Origin: Glandiceps talaboti
Lineage: Eukaryota; Hemichordata; Enteropneusta; Spengelidae
DNA: 64,000 bases
Reading direction: 5' to 3'
Assembly (NCBI RefSeq): GCF_964340395.1
Contig: NC_135556.1
Location: forward strand, 9,432,501 to 9,496,500
Under the pieces are notes generated by a model that was not told where the DNA came from, searched no databases, and saw nothing but the letters and a program-made list of their open reading frames with translations. Below, piece after piece: positions 13,092-25,407 of this stretch (position 1 is the stretch's first letter; each line of letters starts with the position of its first letter). Made by a program: the position numbers and the translations under genes.

Positions 13092-13381
13092 CTAAGGCCT
13101 GTAACAGTAGACGTCATATCTTTCAGGTTTAGAACGGAGTCCCAAATTAATGATGCCAATTTGACTCTGGCATGAGATATCAACTCTCTGCATTGGGTAT
13201 CTAACGCTACAATCAGACAACCAACCAGCTCTGCACACTTCATAGCCATTGTGCCAAGCCTCATACATGTTATAAGGAGTAGCAATTTGGGCACCACGGC
13301 TGATGCATTCGTTTACTGCCTCATCGAACGTCAGAGTATACCGCCCACCAGGGCCTTCAGCATGAAAGAATCTCACCAGCT
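13092..13381 (-). CDS. Link-module exon of copy A
   Basis: The 290-bp terminal exon starts after a TTTTACAG acceptor and ends in TAG. Its product begins [17 protein letters not shown], continues with GAQIATP....AW, C.AGWLSD.SVRYPMQ and ends YDVYC. This is the classical Link (hyaluronan-binding) module with its four conserved cysteines. Same exon length as copy B (19111-19400). Confidence 0.85.
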
Positions 13382-13559
13382 CTGTAAAATGGATATAAAA
13401 AAACTAATATTGGTTTATTTTGAAATTATTTCAATTGATACAGACGGACGGAGACAGACATACATACATACATACATACATACATACATACATACACATA
13501 CATACACACATACATACATACATACATACATACATACATACATACATACATACAGGCAT

Positions 13560-13614
<55 letters not shown>

Positions 13615-14402
13615 CAGTGGATTTGTGAAGGAGCGAGTATAATAGACAGACAGACAGACATACATATATATCAAAAGCTAGTTATATCGTACAAGATTTA
13701 GATAATAATATAGACGGTCTATAAAAGATAAAAACGATGTATCTCCATTCTTCGAATAATCATGAACAGACATAAATATTAACAATAAACATATGTATGT
13801 ATGTATATGGGATGGGCTGGATCTGGTTTTGTGTGGGCATTACTTAAGTCACATTTACACCCATTCGATGGACAAACATAAAGTACCTCTTCCTCGAAAG
13901 AATATCATTCTATTGCCGTGGCATCATGTACCATCCACTTGTAGAATGTGTGGTTGGATCCAATCATAATGTTATCACTTACCCTGTGTAGTCATTGGAC
14001 TAGTCATCGTTGTTGTCATGAGGTCAGACGTAATTGCTGTCGTGACCATCTCAGATGTATGGGTTGATGGTTCCATCATATATGTAGGAAAGGTTGTCGC
14101 CGGATCAGTTATCGTAGCGATTGTGTTAATTATTTCCCCAACCACTGTGCTGTCGAGAGTGGTTTGTTCGGATGTGGCAGCGGTAAGCGTGTTCGAAGTA
14201 TCTGTGCTGTCGACGCTCATTTCTTTTGATATTGCTGCTGTTTTAATACTCGTAGGGGTTTCAGTATTCACTGTTGTCATAACAACTTTATGGTCAGTCA
14301 CTGCATCAGGTCTTGTCGGATTTCTCAGAATTGGCGACTTTCGGTAAAAGCAGCCAGTATTTACACAGCCACTTTGCTTATGAGATGCAGTACACCGGTG
14401 GC
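13092..14402 (-). CDS. Link-module membrane protein family, copy A (partial gene)
   Basis: Two exons of a three-exon gene family are visible on the minus strand: a Thr/Ser-rich stalk exon (14402-13983, phase 1 in and out) and a Link exon (13381-13092, ending in TAG). The intron between (13982-13382) is GT-AG and carries long CATA/CAGA microsatellites. Both exons are open and join in frame. I found no first exon (type II anchor) upstream on this strand. The only nearby anchor-like exon (15678-15804) is decayed and on the other strand, so the 5' part may be lost, inverted away or outside what I can recognise. One Link-module oddity is a Cys in place of the usual Gly in the WLSDG motif. Confidence 0.7.
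13454..13610. repeat. (CATA)n and (CAGA)n microsatellites
   Basis: Tetranucleotide runs inside intron 2 of copy A; a shorter CAGA run lies at 13645-13662. Long open frames on both strands here are repeat artefacts. Confidence 0.95.
13983..14402 (-). CDS. Mucin-like stalk exon of copy A
   Basis: The 420-bp exon sits between a TTTTGTAG acceptor and a GGTAAGTG donor. The N-terminal part has a small Cys cluster followed by [10 protein letters not shown]. The rest is very rich in Thr and Ser (repeated TTT, TSE, TDP.TTFPT), as expected for an O-glycosylated stalk. It aligns throughout with the stalk exon of copy C. Confidence 0.75.
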
Positions 14403-14466
14403 CTACAAAAGGTAGACAATGAAGGGCACACCCTATTAGCTTTATCCTGCAGTGGGGTGCGCTCAA

Positions 14467-15177
14467 ACTTCACGAAAATCAAAGTTTGAAAATTCTCTCC
14501 CAACTTCGCCATACGATTGTTTATGTGGTCTATGCAAAACTTGAAAAACGCACCACCATTATAGTGATAATGTGAAAGAATGACGCGTTTCTGTCTGTGC
14601 CCGATACCACCAACATGGTTTTGGCAATTGAAAAAAGTGTTGTTTCTAGTAATCTTCGAGTTGATTGATTAAAACATCTCTCTCGTGAAATGATGTGGCA
14701 GTTACACCCACGAAATTACTATACGCTCACAAATGGGCACATAGGCTCTCATTGAGTGGTGTTTTCAAAGGGAATATCAACGATGATTCAATTGCATGAT
14801 GATGGCGATGATGGCGATATACCCTATTATATGTACTGACCAAAAACCTATGCAGCTTATATAGCTTATTGAAAAGTCGTGGAGTGAGTCCTAAACTAGC
14901 TATGTGAGATAGCACGGACAGCCATTTTTGAGATAATACAATTCAAATAGGAGTGAAAAGTGTTTCCCCAAACTTTTATACCATAATTTATGATATATGT
15001 GTTGTCTTGTAGAGTAACATTAGTATATTTCTGGGTACAAAATCCCTAAGTTTATAAATGGCTCCTACTTTTCGGTGTAGTCTTATTTACAGTATCAATG
15101 TGCATACTCCACAGTAGAGGGTTGTCAAAGACGATGCTAACAAAAACTCAATGACATTTTCAATATGCACAAGGTTC
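14467..15177. other. Non-coding upstream of copy A; no first exon found
   Basis: I searched this stretch on the minus strand for the conserved first exon (KCFEKRR, hydrophobic anchor, CAAG|GTAAGT donor) and did not see it. Confidence 0.4.
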
Positions 15178-15325
15178 GAATGAATGAATGAGTGAATGAA
15201 TGAACAAACGAATGTCATTGAATGGATGAATGAATGAACGAATGAACAAACGAACGGACGAACGAACGTCAAATGAACGAACAAATGAATGAATGAATGA
15301 ATGAATGAATGAATGAATGAATTAA
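15178..15325. repeat. (GAAT)n-type microsatellite
   Basis: Imperfect GAAT/GAAC tetranucleotide repeats. Confidence 0.9.
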
Positions 15326-15390
15326 TTAATTTACTCATTATTAGTTATCTATAATTCTAAGCGGGAGTACAGATTTGTTCTATTGCTTAC

Positions 15391-15412
15391 CCCCCCTCTC
15401 TCTCTCTCTCTT

Positions 15413-15470
<58 letters not shown>
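15391..15470. repeat. (CT)n microsatellite
   Basis: CT run upstream of the decayed first exon at 15678. A (GA)n run occupies the corresponding position upstream of the copy C first exon (25560-25664). Confidence 0.95.
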
Positions 15471-15473
<3 letters not shown>

Positions 15474-15677
15474 GAAATTAAATTAAATTAAATTAAATTA
15501 AACTGAGGAAAGGAAAGTAGAGTGAGCCGCTAATGAGTCGAACTCGAACATATGTCCCCTACATACTAGCCAACGGACATGCTCTCAATAACGAAGTAAA
15601 AGAGTAAAACATTTAAATTTTGTTAGCTTACAGTCAACACCATCTGCTACATCCAAAGTTACTTATAATCAGTCAAG

Positions 15678-15804
15678 ATTGCTGACAAGACACAAAACAA
15701 GACAAAACCCAGAGAGCAACGTCAAAGCAGTACTTATCGGTATAGTGATGTTCTTTATCATTATTGGTGTTGATGCTGTTACATAATCATGGTCGGTACT
15801 CAAG
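15678..15804 (+). pseudogene. Decayed first exon of the Link-module gene family
   Basis: Aligns with the first exons at 16838-16958 and 25880-26000, including 5' flank (ACATTTAAATTTTGT..GAGCTT-like sequence, CATCTGCTACA) and the CAAG|GT donor context. The initiator ATG is ATT here. Insertions shift the frame, and the anchor segment contains an in-frame TAA before the donor. The donor reads GTATAAG rather than GTAAGTG. It is a relic and could not encode the anchor. It lies on the plus strand between minus-strand copy A and plus-strand copy B. Confidence 0.75.
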
Positions 15805-16539
15805 GTATAAGTGCATAATAACGTAAATGCGACAACAGCGTATGTTATGTTCGACAATCTCATCTGCTTTTGATGTACCACGATACGGTTTATATGAAAG
15901 GCGGTAGTAAAAAGTCGCATGAATTAGGGTACATGGGAGATGGAATCTTGACTCAAACCAGCTACCCGATTACCTCCAGGACGGGAGTATTATGTTATGC
16001 TTTTATCTGTCTGTGTATAAAGTATATCATATTTTCTAGGTAGGGAATTGATATTCAATTTATTCTACAGAGCCAACACCCTTTCCTCGAGCTCCCAATG
16101 TACCAACACTTTATAGAGAAAAATAGGTCAAGGCAAAAATGGCAAATTAGTTCCAAAAGCATTGTAGTAATTTAGAATACACTCTGAAATCCACGTTACT
16201 TTACAATTAACCCATATTGCAGTCTACATTAATTCCTCATGATAACGTTGATTTATCTTTCTTACATTAAATACTATATTATCTACAAACATAAGTTTAA
16301 TTCTTAGTGACTAAAAATGTCATACTTTAATGAAGAGGTCAGGTCCTCTTGCATCGACAATCAGGAGCAATTAGAAACACTTCATTCCAATGAACTGTAT
16401 ATTTATGAGCTTAAATCTTCTAGCCAAAAATAGTAATGATTAACCTAATTTGCATATTATCAAGGGAGTAATATAAAGGCGAAAGTCGATGTGAGTTCCA
16501 CCCATACATGTATTTTTCCCCCTTTTAAATTCCATACAT

Positions 16540-16690
16540 TTTGTTGGAATCCGTATCCATACCATTGCCTGCAGAACACAAATTTGTACATGCAGAACAC
16601 TGTTTTCTTGCCAAGGTGTGTGTGGGGATGGGGGTGAGGGTGATTACAAAGACCCTGTGATTACAAAGACCCTAATTCAAATGTATTATA
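16540..16690 (+). repeat. Paralogous intronic/flanking block, copy 1
   Basis: Contains CCTGCAGAACACAAAT, a GT-rich stretch and GATTACAAAGAC, matching 28440-28620 within intron 1 of copy C. Here it lies just 5' of the copy B first exon and 3' of the decayed first exon at 15678. That order suggests the region between 15678 and 16838 was once intron 1. Confidence 0.65.
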
Positions 16691-16837
16691 TTAAATTTGA
16701 GCCCGTCGGCTAAAAAAGGCTAAAAATTACTTATCTCTGAATTTAAGAATGACTGGCGCCGATGTCGTCAAAGTTTAACGACAGCAGGGGTTTAATAATT
16801 TGTTTGACTCAGTTTACAGCTCATTAACGTAGACATG

Positions 16838-16958
16838 ATGGCTGATAACGACTGTTTTGAAAAACGCAGACAACATCACCACGCACTAATTATCAGTATA
16901 CTTATTTCCTTTATAATCATTAGTATTGGCACTGTTTTCATCACATTTGGTACTCAAG
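16838..16958 (+). CDS. First exon of copy B (type II signal anchor)
   Basis: Opens with ATG ATG; the second ATG (16838) gives exactly the 121-bp length of the copy C exon. The product starts MADNDCFEKRRQHHHA, followed by about 22 hydrophobic residues and GTQG. A short basic cytoplasmic tail followed by a single anchor implies type II topology. The donor CAAG|GTAAGTGTATGATAAC is shared with copy C. Confidence 0.75.
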
Positions 16959-18499
16959 GTAAGTGTATGATAACATAAATGATATATAAATACATAAACT
17001 GTATAACTTTGTGTCGTCAAATTGAGACATGGTGGAGTTTTCGCTAATAAATATAAATAAGTGGTACTAGTATTTAGTGTCAATACAAGAGCTATTCTTT
17101 CCTCACTACATACTGGTTTTGTATTCATAACACTGCATACTACATTGATTTGATATTGATAGTGAAACCATTTTCAATTTTGGCTAATTAAGTTAGATGG
17201 GAGGGAGGGGTAGGAGATATCGTTGTTTCAGGAAAGCACCATACCATATTTTAAGTCGAAAATATGAGCAAAGAGAATTATGAAACAGGGCAAAAGTCCA
17301 CGGGATTTAAATACACATTTTAAGTACATTATAATGAGTGTGTTTATTTTATCATTATAGTATAACGTTTCTTTATATTACCAAACCTTGTTAACAGTAA
17401 TTGTGTGTCGCATGTTTTCCGGTTTTTTTGTGTGCGTATTTTAACACTTCAAGAGGTATACCATAAAACCTTCAAAGGCCCTCCTGATACCGAGCGTACA
17501 ACCTCGGTCGCAAAAACCCATATAGATTATCATGTGAAATTAAAATAGTGAAAATGACAGTGTTGAAAACCTTTTGCCATATAAAAGTTTTTTTAATAGG
17601 AGGTCAAGGTCGAAGTCAACCGTCGTGTTCCTAAAAGAAAGCGTCGATATGATTATCTGGGGTTAGACACTTGAGTGGACTCTACGTGTATTGAAGTTAT
17701 ACAGTAAAATGTGTCACCCCAAATATGGTTATATTCAATAACAAAGTATTATGAGCACTGAAAGTAATCCTTGCCTATAATGGTATTCTTCTATAAAGAC
17801 CTCTTATAAATAAATTTCAGAACACCGCAAGTATATTTTGATTGCTCATATCTGATGAACGCTTGGATCTAACAAGCTGGAAATCAACTGATTTATAGAA
17901 CCATCCATCATACAGATGTTTACGTTCTAACAAAGTCCAAGATATGTCTCTTGAGCTAGAACCTAGGCAGAAATGTACCCATACTAGAAACTTCCTCAAG
18001 CCAAGTTCGTGACTTCCGTATTATTAATATTCATAAGTTCGGAAAGTCTCCAACTTTGGACAGATTGTTTCTTCCCGTTTTGGAGTGGTGTGGAACGGTT
18101 CTTTCCTATTTTACCATTTGTACTCAATTTGTGATTGTAAAGTGTGATCAATGTCTTTCAAATTGTTTCTAAAAACGATGCAATGCAATGGGACACACAC
18201 ATGCACTATGTTCAACTTGCTACTTTCACTTTTTTTTCTGAATGGTGACAGTATTTGATGTAAAAATCAATCAAAGTACAGCAGTCCAATAATACATATT
18301 TCAATTAATTATATGTCTAATCATTTAGGATCATTATATGAGCGAAAATTTGTTTGTACGATTTTTTTCCCATTTGAATTGAGAATGGGTGGCACTTCTC
18401 CTGAACAATGTAAAGACTTTCTCACTAAGCATTTAATCAAAATAAAACAAGACAAGCGTAGACCTAATGGATATGCGTCCTCTACTGCTTGTTTCGTAG

Positions 18500-18954
18500 G
18501 TCACCAGTGTACTAAATCTTACAAACCATGTGGCCGTGTAAATACTGCCAGCTATTATCGAAAATCACTAATGCTGAAAAAACCAACAAGACTTGTGACT
18601 TTGACTGTTCCCCATCGACTAATGAACATGTCGAAACGGTAACAACGATAATATTAAAACCAGAATTCTACAAAACCACCATCGATGCAGTGACTGACCT
18701 TAACGTAACCATGACTACCATAAAAACCAACACATCTCTTGCAGCAACGACATCCAAACAATCCCTTCTCAGCAGCACAATGTTTGGGGAAACAACAGAC
18801 CCTAGTCTCTCAACCATTATGATAACTGATGTCCCGGAGACGACCTTTCCCACGTCTACATTGGAACCAACAACCCAAACATCTGAGATGGCCACTACAG
18901 CAATAACCTCTGACTTCATGACAACAATAATGGCTAGTCCATCGACTACATTAG
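18500..18954 (+). pseudogene. Stalk exon of copy B with 1-bp deletion
   Basis: Acceptor TGTTTCGTAG and donor TTAG|GTAAGC. The first third reads GHQCTKSYKPCGRVN in the spliced frame. The Thr/Ser-rich remainder is open only in another frame (from 18528). The break lies where copy C has CCTCCACCG and copy B has CCCCATCG. Confidence 0.75.
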
Positions 18955-19110
18955 GTAAGCGATAGTGTTGAAAGTGAATTCAGTTGGAAATATCAAGTGT
19001 TGCCATATCAAAATGTAAATCCGTGTATCATTAGTATTCAAATGAATAAAGGTTGTTGTATTGTAATCGCCTATTGTACAAATTTGTCTGTCTGTTTTCC
19101 TGCCTCACAG

Positions 19111-19400
19111 ACCTCGTGAGATTCTTTCTTGCGGAAGGCCCTGGTGGGCGGTATTCACTGACGTTCGATGAGGCAGTAAATGAATGCATAAGCCGTGGTG
19201 CCCAAATTGCTACTCCTGAAAACATCAACGAAGCTTGGCTAAGCGGCTTTGAAAAGTGCAGAAAAGGTTGGTTATCTGACGGCAGTATTAGAATACCGAT
19301 GCAGACAGCGAAGAGCGCGAGTGGAAACACAATTGGGGTCCTTCTTTGGGATTTCCCTAGCAAATCATCCACATGGGACGTCTACTGTCACAGGCCATAG
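19111..19400 (+). CDS. Link-module exon of copy B
   Basis: Starts after TGCCTCACAG. The product has [43 protein letters not shown] and a YC near the C-terminus. Three of the four Link cysteines are present; the third is replaced by Ser (SASGN where copy C has TECGG). Cys 2 would be left without its usual partner. Confidence 0.8.
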
Positions 19401-19663
19401 CCAAGGATATATGTCCATAAGAGTAAACCATTTGATTGGAGATCAACTAGAGTATGTGAATCAAACAACAATTTATTTTTCACCCACCATTTTCAGCAGT
19501 TCTTTTCCAAGAGCAGCTAGAAAACTAAGCGGTACAGTCAATTGCTCTTGAAATAATTTGAAAATTGTCCTCGCCTCACGTTGCGTCGCATCCCATAGGA
19601 AATTATTGACAACCGCAGTCCAGTGTTTATCAATCAAAATTTATGTATTTCTTTGATGGTTGT

Positions 19664-19812
19664 ATACATACATACATACATACATACATACATACATGAT
19701 TACATACATACATACATACATACATACACACACACACATACATACATGTACATACATACATACATACATACATACATACATACATACATGCATACATACA
19801 TACATACATGCT
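19664..19812. repeat. (CATA)n microsatellite
   Basis: CATA runs with short variants, just 3' of copy B. Confidence 0.95.
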
Positions 19813-20509
19813 TGCGAGGGAGCCAATTGATGGTGTATGGGAGAGGGACTCCCCGTCCTGGTGATTTTGAATTCAGGGACTAAAAGAGTGCTCTCTGATG
19901 GTATTTTGATATTTTGAGGTGATAAGAATGTCCAGCAAAAATGAATCGAGAATGGGTGGTGCTGGAGGGAATCGAATTTTCCCTCCTGTCCCTGGAGAAG
20001 AGTTCTATTTGTCACACATCAAGGTAATACTCCCTCTCCTGCTCATAGTGGAATTTGAATGTAGAAACTAACCTACATTCTGAAAGTTTTGGTTTGATGG
20101 TTGGGTTTTGAACTGATTCCAAAGGGGTACAATTCCTTTGAAGTATGAATGTTTGGATGACTCTGTTTATCAAAATCGTCCTTTGAGTTTAAGGTGGTCA
20201 GTAGATAATCTTGTGTTGGGGGTTTACCGTTCAACAGAATTAAAATGGGCAAATCCATCACGTCTTTCAATGGTATTACTAACGCTTTTCAGTGATTTGG
20301 CGATACAAACTTCAGACTTCTTAGCTTGGCATAATCATTGGGGATATCATATCATGATAGCTATAGCTAAGAAGTTTGCACTTCTTTGCCGAAGGCATTC
20401 ACTTTATATCTGGTTTGTGCTACCTACGTCTGTGCATATTTCATCTGCAGATTAGAATTAGAATTACAAAATATCTTATTGAATCGCCAGATGGCGTACT
20501 ACATATATT

Positions 20510-20625
<116 letters not shown>

Positions 20626-20639
20626 GTTTCTCTCTAGTT

Positions 20640-21146
20640 TTCTACTTGATAAGAGAACCGCTTTTATTGAAATGTAACTGTAATAGAACTTTTTACCTGT
20701 GCACTTGACAGACTTTCAAATTGTTGGCTGATGTTTGGAGGAAAATGCATACTCAAATGTTACCAAACAACGTCAACTATGTCTCTGGGAAAAATATTTT
20801 ATTATAACCGCCGATAAATCAACTACCTTGAATAGCAGAACTGAGTTAATCAGTAAATGCAGGTACACTAACAAGTTGTTACTTAATAATACGTAACCTT
20901 TGTTTACATGCAAGTTTGTAAACACACAGCCGTCAATGAACACACCTAAGTACTGAACATGGTCTGAGACATAAAGCAGTATGTAAAATAAACGACTGTA
21001 ATATTACGCATGAAGATCCTTCTGGTGAAACAGTCCGTAGCATAAATCCACAATGTAATATCATACTCATCTTTTTTCATTTTATATATATATGATATGC
21101 TCTCCAAGATGATTGAGCACTCCACTTGGCGAAAGAAGAATGAAAC

Positions 21147-21241
<95 letters not shown>

Positions 21242-21626
21242 ATATATATATACAATATTCAATTCAATATAACTTTATTGTCCTCATCAGAAATGTCTAT
21301 TTAGCTTCACCCCAAAGAGACACAAATATAATTTATCCTCAAAATATAGACAACTGATGACTAAAACACTGATAAACATACAATAAAGGAAATGAAGAAC
21401 AGAAAACTAAATGACATTAAGATTCAACACAGCAAGTGGTATTCTATAGCGCCTACCTGAAACACTTAACAAACTGACCTGGTTGCCCATTCATGAACAC
21501 CTGCTCTAGTGTATCAGGGTTATCTGCTATAACTAGCTCCTTTGGTGTTACTGACATTCATTTCTAGCATGCTTGATTTACACGAGTTCTGCAAAATAGT
21601 GATGTTTTCAAAGTAACCCAGGTTAA

Positions 21627-21700
<74 letters not shown>

Positions 21701-23830
21701 AAGTTAAGGGGTTTTAATAGTACATAATAATAAAAATGTCTGCACAAATTTTTTTTTTAGAGGAATGGTGCTTTCAATAAAATATATCCGTGTGAGCTTA
21801 TAGAATATATTTATTTTAAAGGGATCATAAGATGTGGACATTTTTCCGTTATAAAGCTCAAAAGCTCAAAATGAATAATAAACAGAAAACATGAAATATT
21901 TTTAAAAAAGTATGTGACTGTGTGTGTGTGTTTGTTTGTGTGTGTGTGTGGGGGGGGGGGGGGCTGGTGCCTGACCTGAGTTTGTCCAGACGCTTGACAA
22001 ATCCACTGCGCAAAGTTATGCGCATAGTTGTACAATGGTTCGTCTATTGTCTACATAGGGTTGGACAAAAATAAGCTCTTCGGATGTATATGACTAAAGC
22101 GATTGTCAAAAGTTAGTGTACAACAATAGAGCAAGAAAATATAAACATTCTCACCATAATAACACATAGATATACTTCATTTTCATCAATTAAAATACGT
22201 GTTCATCTCTTTTCCAAAACCAAAACGAAAGAGTTATTTTCGTCCCTCTAAAATCAAGCTGTCATTTATTGGCAAAAACACCGTCAGTTTTATTAAAAGT
22301 CTGGCCGCAATTTTGAGAGTCTGGCGTTTATACTTTTCTCAAGGAAGGATAAGATGCTAACTCGGCGATGGTGTCGTGCACCAAGAAATCTGTGCATGCA
22401 CTCGTACTTTCCATGGCCACTGAACTGACCCCCTGCAAGATTACCACTGTAAGCGACTTGTAACTAACAGCACAAGCGGGGAGGACACGTTTCCTAGCAA
22501 TGCAAAATATGAGAAAAAACGATATTTTCTACACCACAGAAACTCCATATTCAATAGAGGACAGTACTTTCCCTATGGATACTTTTTATTGACAAATTTG
22601 ATTGTTTAGCTTACATTTTGCTCACTTCTGCTTTAACGGGATTAGCATGAACCATTTTGACCTCGAAACAGGACGCACATACGAGTCATATAACCACACA
22701 TCTGATTCTCACATTAACGATCCGTGCTATGTCCGTACTACTAGTACTAGGGCGACATGATGAACTTACTGTTTTAGTGTTTGGTACATGGTGTAGGGTG
22801 ACCTGGTTTGAACGGACATCTCCTTTTTTATGTTAATCTTTTCAAATATTACTTCTGAAAAAAAGTGTATTTTAGACGTTCAGAGAGATGTAAATATAAT
22901 TTTTTAAAAACCAGGAACGAACTACTCATCAAATAGAACTCATTAATATGCTACCACAAGTACCTGTTCATCCACTGAACCTTCCAGCACCTCTAGCTAG
23001 AGGCATTTTGGAACTGCAGCAATCACTGCACGTACGAACCCGGCCCAAAGCTAGACAATGTTGATTTTGGGTACAAAAATAGAAATAGACCCACCTCACT
23101 GAACCGTGTAGAAATGTTACCATGGATACTTTTTTCATGGGGAGACAATGTAGGTAATTTTTATACAACTTGTATATACATGTAACATTGTTGCAATTTG
23201 AATATTTGGGTTACACGATACATGATCACAAGACACTGACTTCAACTTTATACTTGTACAGTTGGCCTGACAGATGGAAAATAATCGTATTTGTGATTGA
23301 ATACATCCACTGAAACACATGACTATGAATTCAGTAATTTTACATTGGCAGGGTACTAGTATTTCATTTCGTCTGGAGTTTGTCATTCGAATGCTGCCCT
23401 CATCGGCCGGTCCAAATTTTCCCATCATGCAACAAGCAGACCACAGTATTATGTGGATCAATGAGAGAAATCCACAACAAAATTTCACTCAAAATCTGTA
23501 TTGTGATGACTCCTTTGGCGATACTGACTGCTAAATTCAACGAACATACACTAAAAAAATCTACCAAGTGTGGTTTATTTTTTTAGACGCTTACTGATGT
23601 TTGCTTATTGTTATTGTGGACGTTTCCTGAAGACTACACGATACTGTGATAAGACTGACCGGCCATATTTGAATTTGCTCGTGAGTTTATGTCGGACTGC
23701 ATGTCGTATGCTTCGAACAGCAGCATATACAGTACGAGTGCAACCCTACAGAGTTGCACAGGATACCTAATATTCAATTATTTTGTGACGGCTATATATT
23801 TGCGTGGAAATAACCTCTGTGTAAACGGAC
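20640..23830. other. Non-coding with (TA)n, (ATT)n, (GT)n and G tracts
   Basis: Holds (TA)n at about 21152-21230, (ATT)n at about 21624-21700, and (GT)n plus a G run at 21915-21962. A short element (ACAAGTTAAGGGGTTTTAAT and about 80 bp more) follows the (ATT)n tract and recurs after the (ATT)n tracts at 25300 and 53070. No open frame here has recognisable features. Confidence 0.5.
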
Positions 23831-23831
23831 A

Positions 23832-25239
23832 GTGTTTAATCATGAAGCAACTAACGGTTTCCTTGAATGCAACTTTGGATGTTTTGGTATCGGGTGTCAA
23901 TGTCTTGTCAAACCGGACCTACATTACATTAATTGCTTATCCATGATTGTCATATATTCAACTGAAGACTATGTACTACGTATGCATATATGTATATGAT
24001 TTACACTGCCAAGAAAGGAAAGTTGAATTTTGTTCTTAGCAAAAGGTATGTAGAGCTGATGACTTCGTTAACGTACATGTTCATGTTTGTAAATGTCAGC
24101 ACAACAGTTACTGAAAAGGACAAGAATATGTCAAGATGGGGTTGTATTTAAAAGCTGAGTAATTTGTATTAAATCGTAATTTCACACAGTATATCTTTAT
24201 TGCTGTGTTATGTTGTCATTATTGCAAACAGTTGCCAGTGTATACATTTAATATTTAACAGAAAACTAGCGAAGGCCTGCAATTTTCTTCACATTCCCGC
24301 ACACCGGTTTGTTTATGTTCACGTGACGTATGGTAGCACCCTCCTTGCGCGTGACATGTTGTAGTGTAGTTGGCCCGGCCGGCTCTTCAAAAAATTGGGA
24401 TCGTAATTAGACCTTGTAATCGGCACAGATCTTCTGACATACATGTTAAGCTTTTACAACCACTCAGTTTGTGACTAGTTGCATATTTTATTAGGACTTG
24501 GAGTAACAAAATATTTGGTATTTTAATAGCAAACCCATTCGTTTGTAGGTGTATGTCAGATGTAATTTTTTTACTAAAACATGGCATTTGTAAAGTAAGT
24601 TTATTTTATGTTTCCATGGAAGCCACTCTCCAATTTTAGATAATCTGTCTTACAATGGATAGCATTAGTGAATATATGCCAAAAGTAAGGATTTTGTTTG
24701 TAAAAAAAATTTTCTTCGAATTGTACATAAATTTTGCCTAATAATGCATAATATGGTGATTTAGGTTACCATGGCAACAGATGATCCTAAAATGATATCT
24801 ATTTTTGAACTCGGCATAACAAACTACTCAAGATAGGGTGGTCAATATGCTAATAAACTATGTTATAAATAGGTTTATCATGTTATTTTCCAGATATGTA
24901 GGTGTTTAACCAACACAACATTTTTTACTCTACCATACGTTTCCATGGAAATAGCTATCCAATTTTATACAATTTATGTTACATCAGGTGGCACTAACTC
25001 ATACATGTCTAATACAAGGGCATTTTCTCACTGTATTATCTTTTTTTTCAATGTTTTATGTCAAATTTTGGAAAAAATGGTTAACATATTATGGTGGTTT
25101 TGGTTACCATGGCAACAGATGTTCATAAAATGACCCCCTATTTTGAACTCAGCATACAAAACTACCCCAGGTAGGGTGGTTAATATTCGAGTAAACCCGA
25201 TTATTACAAAAATTATTATTATCATGTACTTATTATTTA

Positions 25240-25298
<59 letters not shown>

Positions 25299-25350
25299 TA
25301 CAATTTAAGGGGTTTAATTATTATATAACAATAAAGCATTGTGTGAGAGA
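23832..25350 (+). repeat. Interspersed duplication, copy 1
   Basis: Blocks align in order with 54657-57372: 23832-24160 with 54657-55000, 24548-24655 with 55124-55235, and 24720-25225 with 56860-57372. Recurrent internal motif GGTTACCATGGCAACAGATG appears several times in both. Non-coding, probably a composite old repeat. The (ATT)n tract at 25230-25297 is complete here, whereas in the other copy the sequence switches to the A+T-rich island at that point. Confidence 0.7.
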
Positions 25351-25407
25351 CAGTTTAGAGAAATGGTGCCTTTTGGTCCTATTATAATGTGGAATCTACC
25401 AGTTCAC

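Larger units (their letters stand above)
16838..19400 (+). pseudogene. Link-module membrane protein family, copy B (frameshifted)
   Basis: Three exons: 16838-16958 (type II anchor), 18500-18954 (stalk) and 19111-19400 (Link module, stop TAG). All splice sites are GT-AG and the exon phases match copy C. The stalk exon is 455 bp, one base short of the length that keeps phase. Comparison with copy C places a 1-bp deletion in the run of C near 18610, after which the original frame meets a stop at about 18640 while the Thr-rich frame continues in another register. The Link module has also lost its third cysteine (Ser in its place). The likely reading is a recent pseudogene. An assembly error at one base would leave a gene with an odd Link module. 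Confidence 0.7.

Noticed and set aside
12682-13297. Long open frames on both strands rich in YVCM or HTYI repeats
   Set aside because: They are translations of ATGT/CATA microsatellites in several frames at once. The same applies at 13.4-13.7, 19.6-19.9, 27.7-28.2 and 42.1-42.5 kb.
14018-14347. Plus-strand open frame, Val/Ile-rich, 109 codons
   Set aside because: Antisense shadow of the Thr-rich stalk exon of copy A. The frames at 18919-18668 and 30122-29844 are the equivalent shadows in copies B and C.
15669-15920. Minus-strand hydrophobic open frame, possibly the missing first exon of copy A
   Set aside because: It is antisense to the decayed plus-strand first exon. It lacks the KCFEKRR tail and a donor in the right phase.
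23689-23946. Plus-strand open frame of 85 codons
   Set aside because: Its 3' part belongs to the interspersed duplication shared with 54.66 kb, where the frame is not conserved.
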